Shown piece by piece: positions 7,766 through 17,721 of a stretch of DNA of 64,000 bases. The DNA lies in NCBI RefSeq assembly GCF_017497975.1, contig NZ_JAGDEL010000002.1, positions 372,001 to 436,000 on the forward strand, read 5' to 3'. The notes below the pieces were generated by a model. The model saw only the letters and a list, made by a program, of their open reading frames with translations. It did not search any database and was not told where the DNA came from. The DNA is from Metabacillus bambusae (lineage in GTDB: Bacteria; Bacillota; Bacilli; Bacillales; Bacillaceae). The position numbers were made by a program, and so were the translations under genes. Position 1 is the first letter of the stretch; each line of letters starts with the position of its first letter.

Positions 7766-9108
7766 AAAATAAGTCATTAGCATTTCAAATATGGTTTGTT
7801 TTTTCAGGTATTCTCTTAGCCATATCCTTATTATTAGTAATCCTATTTCCAACAACATTACGAGGTTTCTTCACGCAGGAAATCTATAAAACAATTGAAA
7901 ATGAACAGCTTATTCTAACCGAATATGGAAATCCCGGAAATAATCATGAATTGGGTGATGCCAAACAAAAAGATCGTTCTGTCTCACATTTGGTCCTACC
8001 TATACAAAGTCCATACTTCTTATATTCTGAGGAATTACCAATTGATTTTATTAAGCAAACACAAGAACTAGCAACAAACCAATCAAGATCAGTCGAGCGC
8101 TATGAAAAGAATTTAAAAAATCAAACACTCTTTTATGTGATTCGGAAGTTAACGGTTAATGGGGAACAAAGCTATCTATTATCGTATTCTTGGGATTCTT
8201 ATCGAAATGACCTAGTCTTTACGCTTTTTCGTCAATTAATGTTAGTAATGTTTATTGTGTTTTTATTTAGTTGGATACCTTCTATTTGGCTAGCTAAATA
8301 CTTATCTAGGCCACTTGTTACACTTGAGAAACATGTAAAAAAGTTTTCAGAGCAAGAATGGCATGAGCCAGTAGAGGTAGACCGAAATGATGAAATTGGG
8401 AAGCTTGGGCATACAATTGAAAAAATGAGGCAGCATCTTATTCGAAAAGATGAAGCCCAGCAAACATTACTGCAAAATATCTCTCATGACTTAAAAACAC
8501 CTGTCATGGTGATACGCGGCTATGCCAAATCAGTCAATGATGGCATTTTCCCAAAGGGTGATTTAACGAGTACAATGGATGTCATTGAAGAGGAATCTGA
8601 AAAGCTAGAGAAAAAAATAAAGGATTTACTTTATTTAACAAAGCTTGACTTCTTGTCCACGCGTAAGCCAACTAAAACAGCATTTCGTCTTGATGAGTTG
8701 ATCCAAGATGAGGTAGATCGAATCAAATGGGCAAAGTCTTCACTTGATTGGCAGCTTCAGCTAGATGAAGCAACGATTCTAGGTGATGCAGAACAATGGG
8801 AAAAGCTTGTAGAGAACCTTCTTGAAAATTCATTGCGATACGCGACTCAAACCATTTCACTCTCGATTTCAAAATCTAGTCAACATATTGTATTACGTTT
8901 ATGGAATGATGGACCGTCAATTGATGAAGCTATAATGGATCAAATTTTTGAGCCATTTCAAAAGGGGCATAAAGGTGAGTTCGGCATAGGATTAAGCATC
9001 GTGAAACGAATTGCCGATTTACATGCTTCAAAGGTCTGGGCTACAAATGAAGAAAATGGAGTCGCTTTTTACACACAAATTCCATTTGTAGAGGTCGAAG
9101 CTAAGTGA
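7762..9108 (+). CDS. cssS: Secretion-stress sensor kinase CssS
   Basis: 448 residues. Membrane helices at about 8-32 and 153-177 enclose an extracellular sensor region of 120 residues. A HAMP linker (about 178-230), HisKA with His242 (ISHDLKTPVMVIRGY) and the ATPase domain (NLLENSLRY, FGIGLSIVKRI) follow. The N-terminal MKNKSLAFQIW, the SWIPSIWLAKYLSRPL stretch and the GIFPKGDL segment agree with what I know of Bacillus subtilis CssS, including its length of 451. It detects secretion and heat stress at the membrane and phosphorylates CssR. Confidence 0.9.
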   Translation: MKNKSLAFQIWFVFSGILLAISLLLVILFPTTLRGFFTQEIYKTIENEQLILTEYGNPGNNHELGDAKQKDRSVSHLVLPIQSPYFLYSEELPIDFIKQTQELATNQSRSVERYEKNLKNQTLFYVIRKLTVNGEQSYLLSYSWDSYRNDLVFTLFRQLMLVMFIVFLFSWIPSIWLAKYLSRPLVTLEKHVKKFSEQEWHEPVEVDRNDEIGKLGHTIEKMRQHLIRKDEAQQTLLQNISHDLKTPVMVIRGYAKSVNDGIFPKGDLTSTMDVIEEESEKLEKKIKDLLYLTKLDFLSTRKPTKTAFRLDELIQDEVDRIKWAKSSLDWQLQLDEATILGDAEQWEKLVENLLENSLRYATQTISLSISKSSQHIVLRLWNDGPSIDEAIMDQIFEPFQKGHKGEFGIGLSIVKRIADLHASKVWATNEENGVAFYTQIPFVEVEAK

Positions 9109-9185
9109 AAAATAAGGTACTTCTAGAAAAGCCCAGATATAAACAGAAGCTTTCACAGTTGAATCAGAAATAGAAAGATTAAGTA

Positions 9186-9222
9186 GACAGTAGTGGATTC
9201 CCCCCATTACTGTCTCATTTTA
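9186..9222 (+). terminator. Terminator after cssRS
   Basis: GACAGTAGTGG pairs with CCATTACTGTC, followed by TCATTTTATTTT. Confidence 0.7.
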
Positions 9223-9388
9223 TTTTATGACATCGTAATAATAAGTCATTTATAATGATGTGTTGAATGTTTCGTTCATACTAGTTATAAGGCTTAAAAA
9301 CATGCAACTCTCTCTTTTATTTATTTGAGAATAATGTTGTTATCATTTACACATTCTAGTTGCAAACACTCTTAAAGGGAGATAATAC

Positions 9389-10393
9389 ATGAATGAGCAT
9401 AATATCCAACTAACTACTCCAGAGATTACAGCCCTGTGGACTACATATATGCAAAATAGTGCAACAATCTGCTTTTATAAACATTTTCTTCATTATCTTC
9501 AAGACTTAAAAATAAAGCCAATTGTAGAGGAAGCTTTACTTTTGGAGCAAGCATACATAAAAAAAATTGAAACAATCTTTGTAGAGGAAAATTTCCCTAT
9601 TCCAAAAGGTTTCTCTGACAATGATGTTGATTTATCTGCACCACCACTTTATACAGATTTGTTTGCTTTAAGCTTTGTTTATCGTGTTGGTCAAATGACA
9701 ATCCCCCATTTCAGTACTGCTCTCTCAAAGGTAGCAAGGACTGATGTCGTTACATTCTTTGATGAATGTCAGAAATCCTCAACCGAGTTGTATAAGAGAT
9801 CCTTAAATTTAATGCTTTCCAAAGGAATCTATGATCGGCCTCCTAAGATTCCTTATCCTAATGAAGTAGAATACATAAAAAAGTCACAATCTCTTTTAAG
9901 TTTATGGTTTGGTGATAAAAGACCATTAAATGCTCCAGAGTTGGGTGAAATCTTTTATACTATTGAAAGAAATTATATAGGTTTACTCCTATTAATGGGA
10001 TTAATTCAAGGAATGAAGGATAAGGAAATTAAGGAATACCTCATAAAGGGGAAAAAATTATCGGAAAAACAGATAGACATTTTTAATAAGATTCTAAAAG
10101 AAGAAGAGCATTTAGGTAATATTCCAGTTAGTATGGAGGTTACAGATTCTACCGTTTCTCCATTTTCCGATCGACTCATTATGTTTCTAATTGTTTCAAC
10201 GACTGCAGCAGGAATTCATTTAACGGCATATACCATGTCTGTTTCATTAAGAAAAGATTTACTTGCTCATTATTCTGTCATTATGGCTGAAATTATGACT
10301 TACTGTAATGAAGGATTAGAAATTTTGATTAATCGACATTGGATGGAGCAACCACCACAACCAATAAATAGACATGATTTATACAAAACATAA
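9389..10393 (+). CDS. DUF3231 family protein
   Basis: 334 residues, a DUF3231 protein built from two similar halves of about 165 residues: TTPEITALWTTYMQNSATIC near residue 10 and LNAPELGEIFYTIERNYIGL near residue 177. Each half is a four-helix bundle resembling ferritin-like spore coat proteins (CotF/coat-type). The ribosome site AAAGGGAGA precedes the ATG. It is a single gene; no terminator is obvious immediately after it. DUF3231 members are common in spore-formers and function is not established. Confidence 0.8.
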   Translation: MNEHNIQLTTPEITALWTTYMQNSATICFYKHFLHYLQDLKIKPIVEEALLLEQAYIKKIETIFVEENFPIPKGFSDNDVDLSAPPLYTDLFALSFVYRVGQMTIPHFSTALSKVARTDVVTFFDECQKSSTELYKRSLNLMLSKGIYDRPPKIPYPNEVEYIKKSQSLLSLWFGDKRPLNAPELGEIFYTIERNYIGLLLLMGLIQGMKDKEIKEYLIKGKKLSEKQIDIFNKILKEEEHLGNIPVSMEVTDSTVSPFSDRLIMFLIVSTTAAGIHLTAYTMSVSLRKDLLAHYSVIMAEIMTYCNEGLEILINRHWMEQPPQPINRHDLYKT

Positions 10394-10487
10394 TGATAGG
10401 GACAATTACTTTATGCAGGCAAAGTCACAGTATATTATGAGCTTCTCTTTTAAGTATATTTAGTTCAAATAATTAAATTTATAGCAG

Positions 10488-10530
10488 AAAAAAGGATCTT
10501 CAATTGAAAGGTAACGGGTTCTCTTTTCGG
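10488..10530. repeat. Left arm of an inverted repeat pair around the broken lipoprotein gene
   Basis: AAGGATCTTCAATTGAAAGG...AACGGGTTCTCTTTT is nearly the reverse complement of 11311-11346. The two arms lie about 780 bp apart. Confidence 0.6.
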
Positions 10531-10593
10531 AGGGGAAACTTGTTTTTCATTATTGAATTGACATCGCAGTAAAATTAACATACCAAATCACAC

Positions 10594-10619
10594 AAAAAAG
10601 AGCAGGTCATACCTGTTCT
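10594..10619 (-). terminator. Terminator after the broken lipoprotein gene
   Basis: AGAACAGGT/ACCTGCTCT stem followed on the minus strand by TTTTTT. Confidence 0.8.
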
Positions 10620-11048
10620 AGTTATTCACCAGAATATCTTTTAGTGTTTGGGCATCTTCTTTGTCTAATGTTCCTAAAGCATTCATTTCTCTGTCAATAA
10701 TCGTTGCTGATGCATTGCCTTGATTAAACCATATAAAATATTCAAATAATCTCTCTGGCATATTTTTATCAAACGTGAAGAATAAAGTGGCTTTCACATC
10801 TTCTTTTCGAGCCATTTGAGCCTTTACATTCTGTTCCCACTCAATTTTTGCAAATACTTCTCTTAAAGCTTTAATCTTTTCTTCCTCTGTCATTATTATT
10901 TCATTGCCACTGTTTTCACCCGTGAATAATTGAACATCAACTCTAGTTAGTGGTTCAAATCAAACTCTTTAGGGACTTCATTTGAACATCCAATAAGAGT
11001 TATTAGGAAAATAGTATATATAGATAAATTGATAGGAATTTTTTTCAT
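10618..11048 (-). pseudogene. Frameshifted lipoprotein gene
   Basis: Reading from 11048, an ATG after GGGGGG begins MKKIPINLSIYTIFLITLIGCS, a signal peptide with lipobox LIGC, but this frame stops after 29 residues (FDLNH then TAA). One base away in frame the coding continues as EPLTRVDVQLFTGENSGNEI and then the 91-residue remainder to 10618. A missing T in the stretch AGTTTGATTTGAA (about 10955-10965) would join them into one lipoprotein of about 130 residues. The 91-residue part alone has MTEEEKIKALREVF with no good ribosome site. The family is not recognised. A sequencing error is possible. Confidence 0.7.
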
Positions 11049-11243
11049 TCAAGACCCCCCCGATTATTTCACTCTTTTAATCATTCTACGATTACCATTT
11101 AAACCCTTTTAACCGCTTTGTTAATAACATAAAAATAGCACTTTTATTAGTAAAGACAATAGTTATTGTCCGAACTCATTTTATATGTTAATTTTCTGCT
11201 ATTTTCATTAAATTTTCAATTAAAACCCCTAATTTATCAATAA

Positions 11244-11282
11244 AAAAGACAGACCAATAAATTGCTATTTGGTCTGTCTTTT
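11244..11282. terminator. Bidirectional terminator hairpin
   Basis: AAAAGACAGACCAA pairs perfectly with TTGGTCTGTCTTTT. It lies between fumC (minus strand, ends 11422) and the broken lipoprotein gene and probably terminates fumC transcription. Confidence 0.8.
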
Positions 11283-11310
11283 AACTAATCAATTTATAAC
11301 TTTCTCTCCC

Positions 11311-11346
11311 AAAGGAGAACCCGTTAAATTGAAAGATCCCCTTTTT
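11311..11346. repeat. Right arm of the inverted repeat pair
   Basis: AAAGGAGAACCCGTTAAATT...GATCCCCTTTT, near reverse complement of 10488-10530. It also has a small local stem TCTCC-CAAA-GGAGA. Confidence 0.6.
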
Positions 11347-11421
11347 ATTTTTGTACACAATTTAATCCTCTGCATGAACTGTAATTTGTGAACCTCTAAA
11401 CGCAAATTATTATTACGAAAC

Positions 11422-12822
11422 TCAATCCTTCTTTTCATTTTTAGGAAATGTCATTTCCCCTGGTTTTACATATTGATCAAATTGTTCGCCAGTTAACAAA
11501 TTCAATTGAACTGCAGCTTCTTTTAGCGTTACCCCTTCTTTATGAGCGAGCTTCGCAATTTTAGCAGCATTTTCATAACCTATATGAGGATTTAAGGCTG
11601 TTACTAGCATTAATGAATCATTTACATAGCGTTCTATGACTGGAAGATTCGCTTCAATTCCTACAGCACAGTGATCATTAAAAGAGATAATTGCATCTGC
11701 AACAAGCTGTACCGATTGAAGGAAATTATAAATAATAACTGGCTTAAATACATTTAACTCAAAATTACCTTGACTTGCAGCAAAACTGATTGCTGCATCA
11801 TTCCCCATTACTTGTACAGCAACCATCGTTATTGCTTCACTTTGAGTTGGGTTCACTTTTCCTGGCATAATTGAGCTTCCCGGCTCGTTTTCTGGAATCG
11901 TAATTTCTCCAATTCCACATCTAGGTCCACTCGCCAACCAGCGAACATCATTTGCAATTTTCATCAGATTTGCAGCTAATGCCTTTATCGCGCCATGGGT
12001 ATGGACTGTTTCATCATGACTTGTTAAGGCATGAAATTTATTAACCGACGATTTAAAATCTTGCTTTGTATATTCACTTATTTCCTTTGCAACTCGACTG
12101 CCAAATTCCGGGTGAGCATTAATCCCTGTTCCAACAGCTGTTCCACCAATTGCTAGATTCTTCATATATACGATGGACTGTTGTATCATTTCTTTTGTTT
12201 GATGAAGCATATGTGCCCAACCACTAATTTCCTGTCCTAAAGTCAAAGGCGTTGCATCCTGCAAGTGTGTACGTCCTATCTTGACAACATCTTTAAATTG
12301 CTTCACTTTTTTATCTAATGTGACTGAAAGCTTATCAATAGCTGGCAACAACTTAGTTTCTACAGCTATCACACCTGCTATATGCATGGCGGTGGGAAAT
12401 GTATCATTTGAGCTTTGACTCATATTGACATCATCATTCGGATGAATCGTAGCATCTATTCCCTTTTCTGTAAGTAATTCATTCCCTCTTCTAGCGATCA
12501 CTTCATTTACATTCATATTACTTTGTGTTCCACTTCCGGTTTGCCATACAACAAGTGGAAAATGATCATTTAATTTACCTCCGATTATTTCATCACATGC
12601 AGCTATAATTGCTTGTGCTTTTTCTTTATGTAGCTTACCAAGTGAATCATTTACAATAGCTGCACATCTTTTTAAAATCGCAAAACCAACGATGACCTCA
12701 TTTGGCATTCTCTCTCGACCGATTTTAAAATTTTGCTTACTACGCTGTGTTTGAGCACCCCAATACTTTTCAGCAGGCACTTGAATCTCACCCATTGTGT
12801 CCTTTTCAATACGAAAATCCAA
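11422..12822 (-). CDS. fumC: Fumarate hydratase class II
   Basis: 466 residues. It catalyses fumarate to malate in the TCA cycle as a cytosolic homotetramer. The family signature [15 protein letters not shown] is near residue 315. The active-site region [14 protein letters not shown] is near 97, [11 protein letters not shown] near 138 and [11 protein letters not shown] near 185. Length is normal. The start is placed at the TTG at 12822 because GGAGG lies nine bases upstream and the resulting [12 protein letters not shown] aligns with the known start of Bacillus CitG; a GTG two codons earlier is too close to the site. It stands alone between terminators. Confidence 0.95.
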   Translation of the reverse strand: MDFRIEKDTMGEIQVPAEKYWGAQTQRSKQNFKIGRERMPNEVIVGFAILKRCAAIVNDSLGKLHKEKAQAIIAACDEIIGGKLNDHFPLVVWQTGSGTQSNMNVNEVIARRGNELLTEKGIDATIHPNDDVNMSQSSNDTFPTAMHIAGVIAVETKLLPAIDKLSVTLDKKVKQFKDVVKIGRTHLQDATPLTLGQEISGWAHMLHQTKEMIQQSIVYMKNLAIGGTAVGTGINAHPEFGSRVAKEISEYTKQDFKSSVNKFHALTSHDETVHTHGAIKALAANLMKIANDVRWLASGPRCGIGEITIPENEPGSSIMPGKVNPTQSEAITMVAVQVMGNDAAISFAASQGNFELNVFKPVIIYNFLQSVQLVADAIISFNDHCAVGIEANLPVIERYVNDSLMLVTALNPHIGYENAAKIAKLAHKEGVTLKEAAVQLNLLTGEQFDQYVKPGEMTFPKNEKKD

Positions 12823-13000
12823 TCTCACACACCTCCAAAAATGACCTCATGCTCTTAGTGTATGGTTTTTTTTGCCTTTTTAAAAGGAAAACACAAAATA
12901 GATTTTCTTTCATAAACATAGTCCCTTGTTACAAAACTCTAAAATATGGCTTTAAAAGATATAATGATCGAATAAATATTTATATAAAAATTTTAATAAA

Positions 13001-13045
13001 AACTTAGTTTATTGGATAGACAAACTAAGTTTACCCTGTTATAAT
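13001..13045 (+). promoter_or_regulatory. xylA promoter with XylR operator
   Basis: The palindrome AACTTAGTTT-(11)-AAACTAAGTT at 13001-13031 fits the XylR operator pattern (TTAGTTT, 11 bp, AAACTAA). Inside it lies a -35 box TAGACA (13017-13022), followed after exactly 17 bp by TATAAT (13040-13045). A repressor bound here would cover the -35. XylR itself is not encoded in the window. Confidence 0.85.
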
Positions 13046-13085
13046 GAAAAAAGTTACAAAAACATTTTATTAAGTTAGCTATTAG

Positions 13086-13101
13086 TGTAAGCGATAACAG
13101 C
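13086..13101 (+). promoter_or_regulatory. cre (CcpA) site upstream of xylA
   Basis: GTGTAAGCGATAACAG matches the core cre pattern TGNAANCGNWWNCA fully. It lies about 40 bp downstream of the -10 box in the transcribed leader, the same position as the known cre of Bacillus xyl operons. Confidence 0.7.
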
Positions 13102-13146
13102 AAAGTAAGTATTAATTCTAGAACTTAAAAATTGGAGGCTACTAAA

Positions 13147-14478
13147 ATGAAATATTTCCAAGACATTAATAAGATTCAATATGAGGGTGCAAGCTCAAAA
13201 AACCCCCTATCATTTAAATACTACAATCCTGAAGAAATCATTAACGGAAAAACAATGGAAGAAATTCTTCGTTTTTCTGTAGCATACTGGCATACATTTA
13301 CTGCAGATGGTTCAGATCCATTCGGTGTAGGAACAGCTATCCGTCCTTGGAATCATTTACAAGGTATGGACTTAGCGAAAGCTCGTGTAGAAGCTGCATT
13401 TGAATTATTTGAAAAATTAAATGTTCCATTTTTCTGTTTCCATGATGTTGACATCGCACCAGAAGGCGCAACATTAAAAGAAACATACCAAAACTTAGAT
13501 ACAATCGTTGCGATGATTAAAGAATATATGAGTACTAGCAAAACTAAACTTTTATGGAATACAGCAAATATGTTCACACATCCTAGATATGTACACGGTG
13601 CTGCTACTTCAAATAATGCAGATGTATTTGCTTATTCCGCTGCAAAAGTTAAAAAAGGTTTAGAGGTTGGTAAAGAGCTAGGTGCAGAAAACTATGTATT
13701 CTGGGGCGGTCGTGAAGGTTATGAAACGCTTTTAAATACAAATATGCAACTTGAACAAGATAATTTAGCACGCTTCTTCCATATGGCAGTTGATTATGCA
13801 AAGGAAATTGGCTTTGATGCACCATTCTTAATTGAACCAAAACCAAAAGAGCCAACGAAGCATCAATATGATTTTGATGTGGCAACAGGTCTAGCATTCC
13901 TACAAAAATATGATTTAACTGCTTACTTTAAGTTTAATATCGAAGCAAACCATGCGACTCTTGCAGGCCATACGTTCGAGCATGAATTACGCACAGCACG
14001 TATTAACAATATGCTAGGTTCTGTTGATGCGAACCAAGGTGATACGTTACTAGGCTGGGATACAGATGAATTCCCAACAGACTTGTATTCTACAACTCTT
14101 GCAATGTATGAAATTTTGAAAAATGGTGGTTTAGGTAAAGGTGGACTTAACTTTGATGCAAAAGTAAGAAGAGGTTCATTTGACGCTGAGGATCTTTTCC
14201 ACGCACACATTGCAGGTATGGACAGCTTTGCAATTGGCTTAAAGGTTGCGAATAAGTTGGTTGAAGACAAGGTGTTAGACGATTTTGTTGACCAACGTTA
14301 TAGCAGCTATTCAGAAGGCATTGGCCTTGATATTGTTGAAGGAACAACTGATTTCCACAAGTTAGAGGCTTATGCACTTCAATTGAATGAGATTAAGAAT
14401 GAATCTGGTAGACAAGAACGATTAAAAGGTATTGTAAACCAATATTTACTTGAAACGCTTTCGCGTGTAACGGTTTAA
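13147..14478 (+). CDS. xylA: Xylose isomerase
   Basis: 443 residues; interconverts D-xylose and D-xylulose in the cytosol as a metal-dependent TIM-barrel tetramer. The first family motif [12 protein letters not shown] carries catalytic His99. The second, [15 protein letters not shown], is near residue 185, and metal-binding Glu/Asp residues follow ([45 protein letters not shown]). The ATG at 13147 follows TTGGAGG; an in-frame TTG before it would overlap the ribosome site. The promoter carries an XylR operator and a cre site. A hairpin GTGCTGG/CCAGCAC at 14500-14526 follows but has no T-run, so readthrough to the transporter is possible. Confidence 0.97.
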   Translation: MKYFQDINKIQYEGASSKNPLSFKYYNPEEIINGKTMEEILRFSVAYWHTFTADGSDPFGVGTAIRPWNHLQGMDLAKARVEAAFELFEKLNVPFFCFHDVDIAPEGATLKETYQNLDTIVAMIKEYMSTSKTKLLWNTANMFTHPRYVHGAATSNNADVFAYSAAKVKKGLEVGKELGAENYVFWGGREGYETLLNTNMQLEQDNLARFFHMAVDYAKEIGFDAPFLIEPKPKEPTKHQYDFDVATGLAFLQKYDLTAYFKFNIEANHATLAGHTFEHELRTARINNMLGSVDANQGDTLLGWDTDEFPTDLYSTTLAMYEILKNGGLGKGGLNFDAKVRRGSFDAEDLFHAHIAGMDSFAIGLKVANKLVEDKVLDDFVDQRYSSYSEGIGLDIVEGTTDFHKLEAYALQLNEIKNESGRQERLKGIVNQYLLETLSRVTV

Positions 14479-14735
14479 TAGACTATTAAGAATTATGGAT
14501 GTGCTGGTAGCTTTACTGCTCCAGCACATATTACTTCTAGTTTGCTATCTCATTAATAGATTGTTTACATTTAATACTAGATTGGATAATAATTATTTTT
14601 CCAATCCTAAGAGAAAGGAGAATAGAGACAACTTTTTAAAAGGTTTAATAATCAAAAGGGAAATGTAAGCGCAGTAATAATTGATATCTAACCTAGAAAT
14701 AATAGGAATATATCTAGATAGGAAATGAACATAGG

Positions 14736-14756
14736 GTAACCATGTTATTAAAGCGC
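14736..14756 (+). promoter_or_regulatory. Possible cre site upstream of the sugar transporter
   Basis: ATTAAAGCGCTATCAA matches cre with one mismatch (T for G at position 3). A weaker resemblance, ATGTAAGCGCAGTAAT, lies at about 14661. The rest of the 340-bp gap between xylA and the transporter is AT-rich with no other clear signal. Confidence 0.45.
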
Positions 14757-14818
14757 TATCAAATCTTATATAGAATTCCTTCCTTTTTTATTGTTAAATT
14801 TGTCTCTTAAAAACAACT

Positions 14819-16213
14819 ATGCAAAAATCAAATTCTCTTTATATTATTGTCATTACTCTAGTCGCAACTCTTGGAGGCTTGCTTTTTGGTTATGATACAG
14901 CAGTAATTTCCGGAGCTGAAAAATCTTTAGAAGTATACTTTATTGACAGTTTAGGATTAGATTCTTTCATACACGGAGCTACAACATCAAGTGCATTAAT
15001 TGGATGTATCGTTGGTGGATTAATATCAGGCTACTTTGCTTCTAATTTTGGTAGGAAAAATTCTCTATTAATAGCGGCTGTACTATTCTTACTTTCGGCA
15101 TTAGGTTCAGCTTATCCTGAATTTTTATTTTTCACGAAAGGTGAACCTACCATTTCACTGTTACTAACATTTAATTTATATCGAATCTTGGGTGGAATTG
15201 GTGTAGGTTTAGCATCTGCGATTTGCCCAATGTATATAAGTGAAATTGCTCCCGCTAACATTCGTGGTCGTTTAGTATCATTTAATCAATTTGCCATTAT
15301 TTTTGGAATGTTAGTCGTTTACTTTGTCAATTTTGGAATTGCCCAAGGACAATCATTGGAATGGATCAATGATGTTGGCTGGAGATATATGTTTGCTTCA
15401 GAAGCAATCCCAGCATTGCTGTTCGGTGTACTATTGCTTTTTGTACCAGAAACACCGCGTTATTTAGCTATGAAAAAGCAAGATAAAAAGGCTTTAGACA
15501 TTTTAACTAAAATCAACGGTTCATCAGAAGCTAAAGCAATCCTCTCGGAAATTAAGCTAACTGTAACGATTCCTAAAGATAAACTATTATCTTATGGGAA
15601 ACTTGTAATCATTGTCGGAATTTTGCTTTCAGTTTTCCAACAGTTTGTTGGGATTAATGTTGCGTTATATTATGCTCCACGTATATTTGAAAGCATGGGA
15701 GCTGCGAAAGATGCTTCTATGCTACAAACAATTGTCATGGGATTTATCAATGCATTATTCACTATTGTTGCAATATTAACTGTTGATAGATGGGGTCGTA
15801 AGCCTTTATTAATAGTAGGTTCAATCGGTATGGCACTTGGTATGTTTGGTGTTGCAGGGATGGCGTTTGCGAACGTGATCGGAATTAGCACTTTACTATT
15901 CATTATTGTTTACACAGCATCATTTATGATGTCATGGGGACCAATTTGTTGGGTGTTAATTTCTGAAATCTTCCCTAATAAAATTCGTGGACAGGCCGTT
16001 GCCATTGCTGTAGCTGCACAATGGGCTGCAAATTATTTCATTTCTTCAACTTACCCTATGATGATGGAGTACAGCGGTGGAATGACTTATGGTTTTTATG
16101 GTCTAATGAGTGTTTTATCAGCGATATTTGTTTGGAAGTTTGTTCCTGAAACAAAAGGAAAAACATTAGAACAAATGGAGATGGTATGGCAAAAAGATAA
16201 GAAATCAGCATAA
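14819..16213 (+). CDS. Sugar:proton symporter of the MFS, xylose-type (XylE-like)
   Basis: 464 residues with 12 predicted membrane helices. Sugar-porter marks are GGLLFGYDTAVISGA (about 20-34), the R-x-G-R-K loop (FGRKNS), PETPRYL after helix 6, QQFVGINVALYY in helix 7, DRWGRKPL, and PETKGKTLEQME at the C-terminus. These define the GLUT/XylE family. Position directly behind xylA points to D-xylose import. No good Shine-Dalgarno precedes the ATG (only AAAACAACT), which is unusual here; either translation is weak or the true start differs. Followed by a strong terminator. Substrate is inference from context. Confidence 0.85.
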   Translation: MQKSNSLYIIVITLVATLGGLLFGYDTAVISGAEKSLEVYFIDSLGLDSFIHGATTSSALIGCIVGGLISGYFASNFGRKNSLLIAAVLFLLSALGSAYPEFLFFTKGEPTISLLLTFNLYRILGGIGVGLASAICPMYISEIAPANIRGRLVSFNQFAIIFGMLVVYFVNFGIAQGQSLEWINDVGWRYMFASEAIPALLFGVLLLFVPETPRYLAMKKQDKKALDILTKINGSSEAKAILSEIKLTVTIPKDKLLSYGKLVIIVGILLSVFQQFVGINVALYYAPRIFESMGAAKDASMLQTIVMGFINALFTIVAILTVDRWGRKPLLIVGSIGMALGMFGVAGMAFANVIGISTLLFIIVYTASFMMSWGPICWVLISEIFPNKIRGQAVAIAVAAQWAANYFISSTYPMMMEYSGGMTYGFYGLMSVLSAIFVWKFVPETKGKTLEQMEMVWQKDKKSA

Positions 16214-16221
16214 ATGATTAA

Positions 16222-16270
16222 AGGCAGTGAAGCTCCTATAAATCTTTTGGAGTTCCACTGCCTATTTTTT
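16222..16270 (+). terminator. Terminator after the sugar transporter
   Basis: AGGCAGTG..AGCTCC pairs with GGAGTTCCACTGCCT, followed by ATTTTTT. Confidence 0.85.
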
Positions 16271-16304
16271 AGCCAATTGAAGGAAGTACCTATTCAACAA
16301 GACG

Positions 16305-17633
16305 TTATAGTGCTTGTAATCCAGCCTGATTTAAGAAATTCCACGGCTTATTATAATGCGGTTGGAAGAAGAAATCGACAAAGCCTAGTTCATCTGTTGT
16401 CATCTTGTTTTGAATACAAACAGATAATGTATTAATAGATTGTGTGACATCTACTTTAGACATAACCTGTGCACCAACGATCCGTTTTGTGTTTTCCTCA
16501 TAGACCACCTTTAACCTGATATCTTCATATGTTGGCATAAACTCTGGACGATCATGCTCTAATATTGTGATACTTTTCACATTCATTCCCATACGAAGTG
16601 CCATCATTTCCGTTAAACCAGTTGTCGCTATATTTTGATCAAAAATCCTAATACCAGATGTGCCTTGTGTACCCATATATCGGATTGTCGGTTTCATTAA
16701 ATTTTTCGCAACTAATGTCCCCATTCGAACAGCATTTGTTGCAAGTGGAATATATGCATGTTGACCAGTTGGATTGTAACGGATCGCACAACTATCACCT
16801 GCTGCGAAAACATCTTGATTACTTGTTCGCATATATTCATCTACTTTAATTGCCCCATTATCAAGCATATCGATTTGCCCTTTAACTAAATGTGTATTAG
16901 GTTGAAAACCAATACATAAGATGACGAGATCTGCTTCATACGTTCCTTTTGTTGTTTCAACCGCTGTAACCTTTTCTTCATTTCCTACAAAACGTGTAAC
17001 TGTTTCACCTAAGGCTAAGCGTATATCACGGTTTTGGAAATCCTCTTCAATGATTTCTGTAAAAGACTCATCCAAGTATTTGCTTAATATTCTACTTTCC
17101 CCATCAATAAGTGTAACGTTTTTCCCGCTCATTTCAAATGCTTCTACTAACTCGATGCCAATGTAACCTGCACCGACAACAACAATATTCCTAGCGTCTT
17201 TTGCCTTTTCAATAATTGTGTTTGCATGATGGAAGTTTTTACAAAGAAGAATATTCTCCATATTAATTCCTTCAATTTTCGGGATTACAGGCCAAGACCC
17301 TGTTGCGATCACTAATTTATCAAATGTCTCATTTATCATTTCGTTTGTTACAAGATTTCTTGCAACAAGTGTCTTCCCTTCAACATTTATGTCCAGTACT
17401 TCATGTTTCATAAACATATTTACACCTAATTCAGTTAGCTCCTCAGGAGTGCAATAAAATAAACCATTCGCATCCTTTACGACTCCACTAACATGTAAAG
17501 CAATTCCGCAAGATAAAAATGAGATATTATCGTTCTTTTCATAAACATTTATCGTAGCATCTGGGTAAAGTTTTATCATATTTGAGATAGCTGCTGTCCC
17601 AGCATGAGTACATCCAATAACTGCAATTTTCAT
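16305..17633 (-). CDS. NADH oxidase, water-forming (Nox/Npr flavoprotein family)
   Basis: 442 residues. The N-terminal FAD Rossmann motif IGCTHAGTAAI holds the conserved His10. SFLSCGIAL carries the redox-active Cys42, as in Nox and NADH peroxidase, rather than the SFxxCxxP motif of CoA-disulfide reductase. The NAD motif VVVGAGYIGIELVEAF lies near residue 155, the second FAD motif DVFAAGDSCAI near 275, and a C-terminal dimerisation domain follows. It would reoxidise NADH with O2, giving water. The promoter is bracketed by two Rex boxes, which fits control by the NADH/NAD ratio. CoA-disulfide reductase is the main alternative. ATG follows AGGAGGA. Confidence 0.8.
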   Translation of the reverse strand: MKIAVIGCTHAGTAAISNMIKLYPDATINVYEKNDNISFLSCGIALHVSGVVKDANGLFYCTPEELTELGVNMFMKHEVLDINVEGKTLVARNLVTNEMINETFDKLVIATGSWPVIPKIEGINMENILLCKNFHHANTIIEKAKDARNIVVVGAGYIGIELVEAFEMSGKNVTLIDGESRILSKYLDESFTEIIEEDFQNRDIRLALGETVTRFVGNEEKVTAVETTKGTYEADLVILCIGFQPNTHLVKGQIDMLDNGAIKVDEYMRTSNQDVFAAGDSCAIRYNPTGQHAYIPLATNAVRMGTLVAKNLMKPTIRYMGTQGTSGIRIFDQNIATTGLTEMMALRMGMNVKSITILEHDRPEFMPTYEDIRLKVVYEENTKRIVGAQVMSKVDVTQSINTLSVCIQNKMTTDELGFVDFFFQPHYNKPWNFLNQAGLQAL

Positions 17634-17655
17634 TTTATATTCCTCCTAAATAAGT

Positions 17656-17673
17656 TTGTGAAATATTTCACAT
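17656..17673. promoter_or_regulatory. Rex box, downstream copy
   Basis: TTGTGAAATATTTCACAT, nearly perfect against TTGTGAAATATTTCACAA. It lies just downstream of the probable transcription start of the NADH oxidase gene, about 25 bp before the ATG. Confidence 0.85.
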
Positions 17674-17686
17674 GATTTATGTTTTT

Positions 17687-17715
17687 ATTATAATCCACCT
17701 TTTTTAAAACTGCAA
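17687..17715 (-). promoter_or_regulatory. Promoter of the NADH oxidase gene
   Basis: On the minus strand TTGCAG (-35, 17715-17710) and TATAAT (-10, 17692-17687) are separated by exactly 17 bp. Confidence 0.8.
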
Positions 17716-17721
17716 TACCTT

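Noticed and set aside
13353-14377. Minus-strand frames opposite xylA
   Set aside because: Shadows of xylA in other frames.
16305-17633. CoA-disulfide reductase
   Set aside because: The active-site motif SFLSCGIAL and two Rex boxes fit NADH oxidase better; kept as an alternative only.
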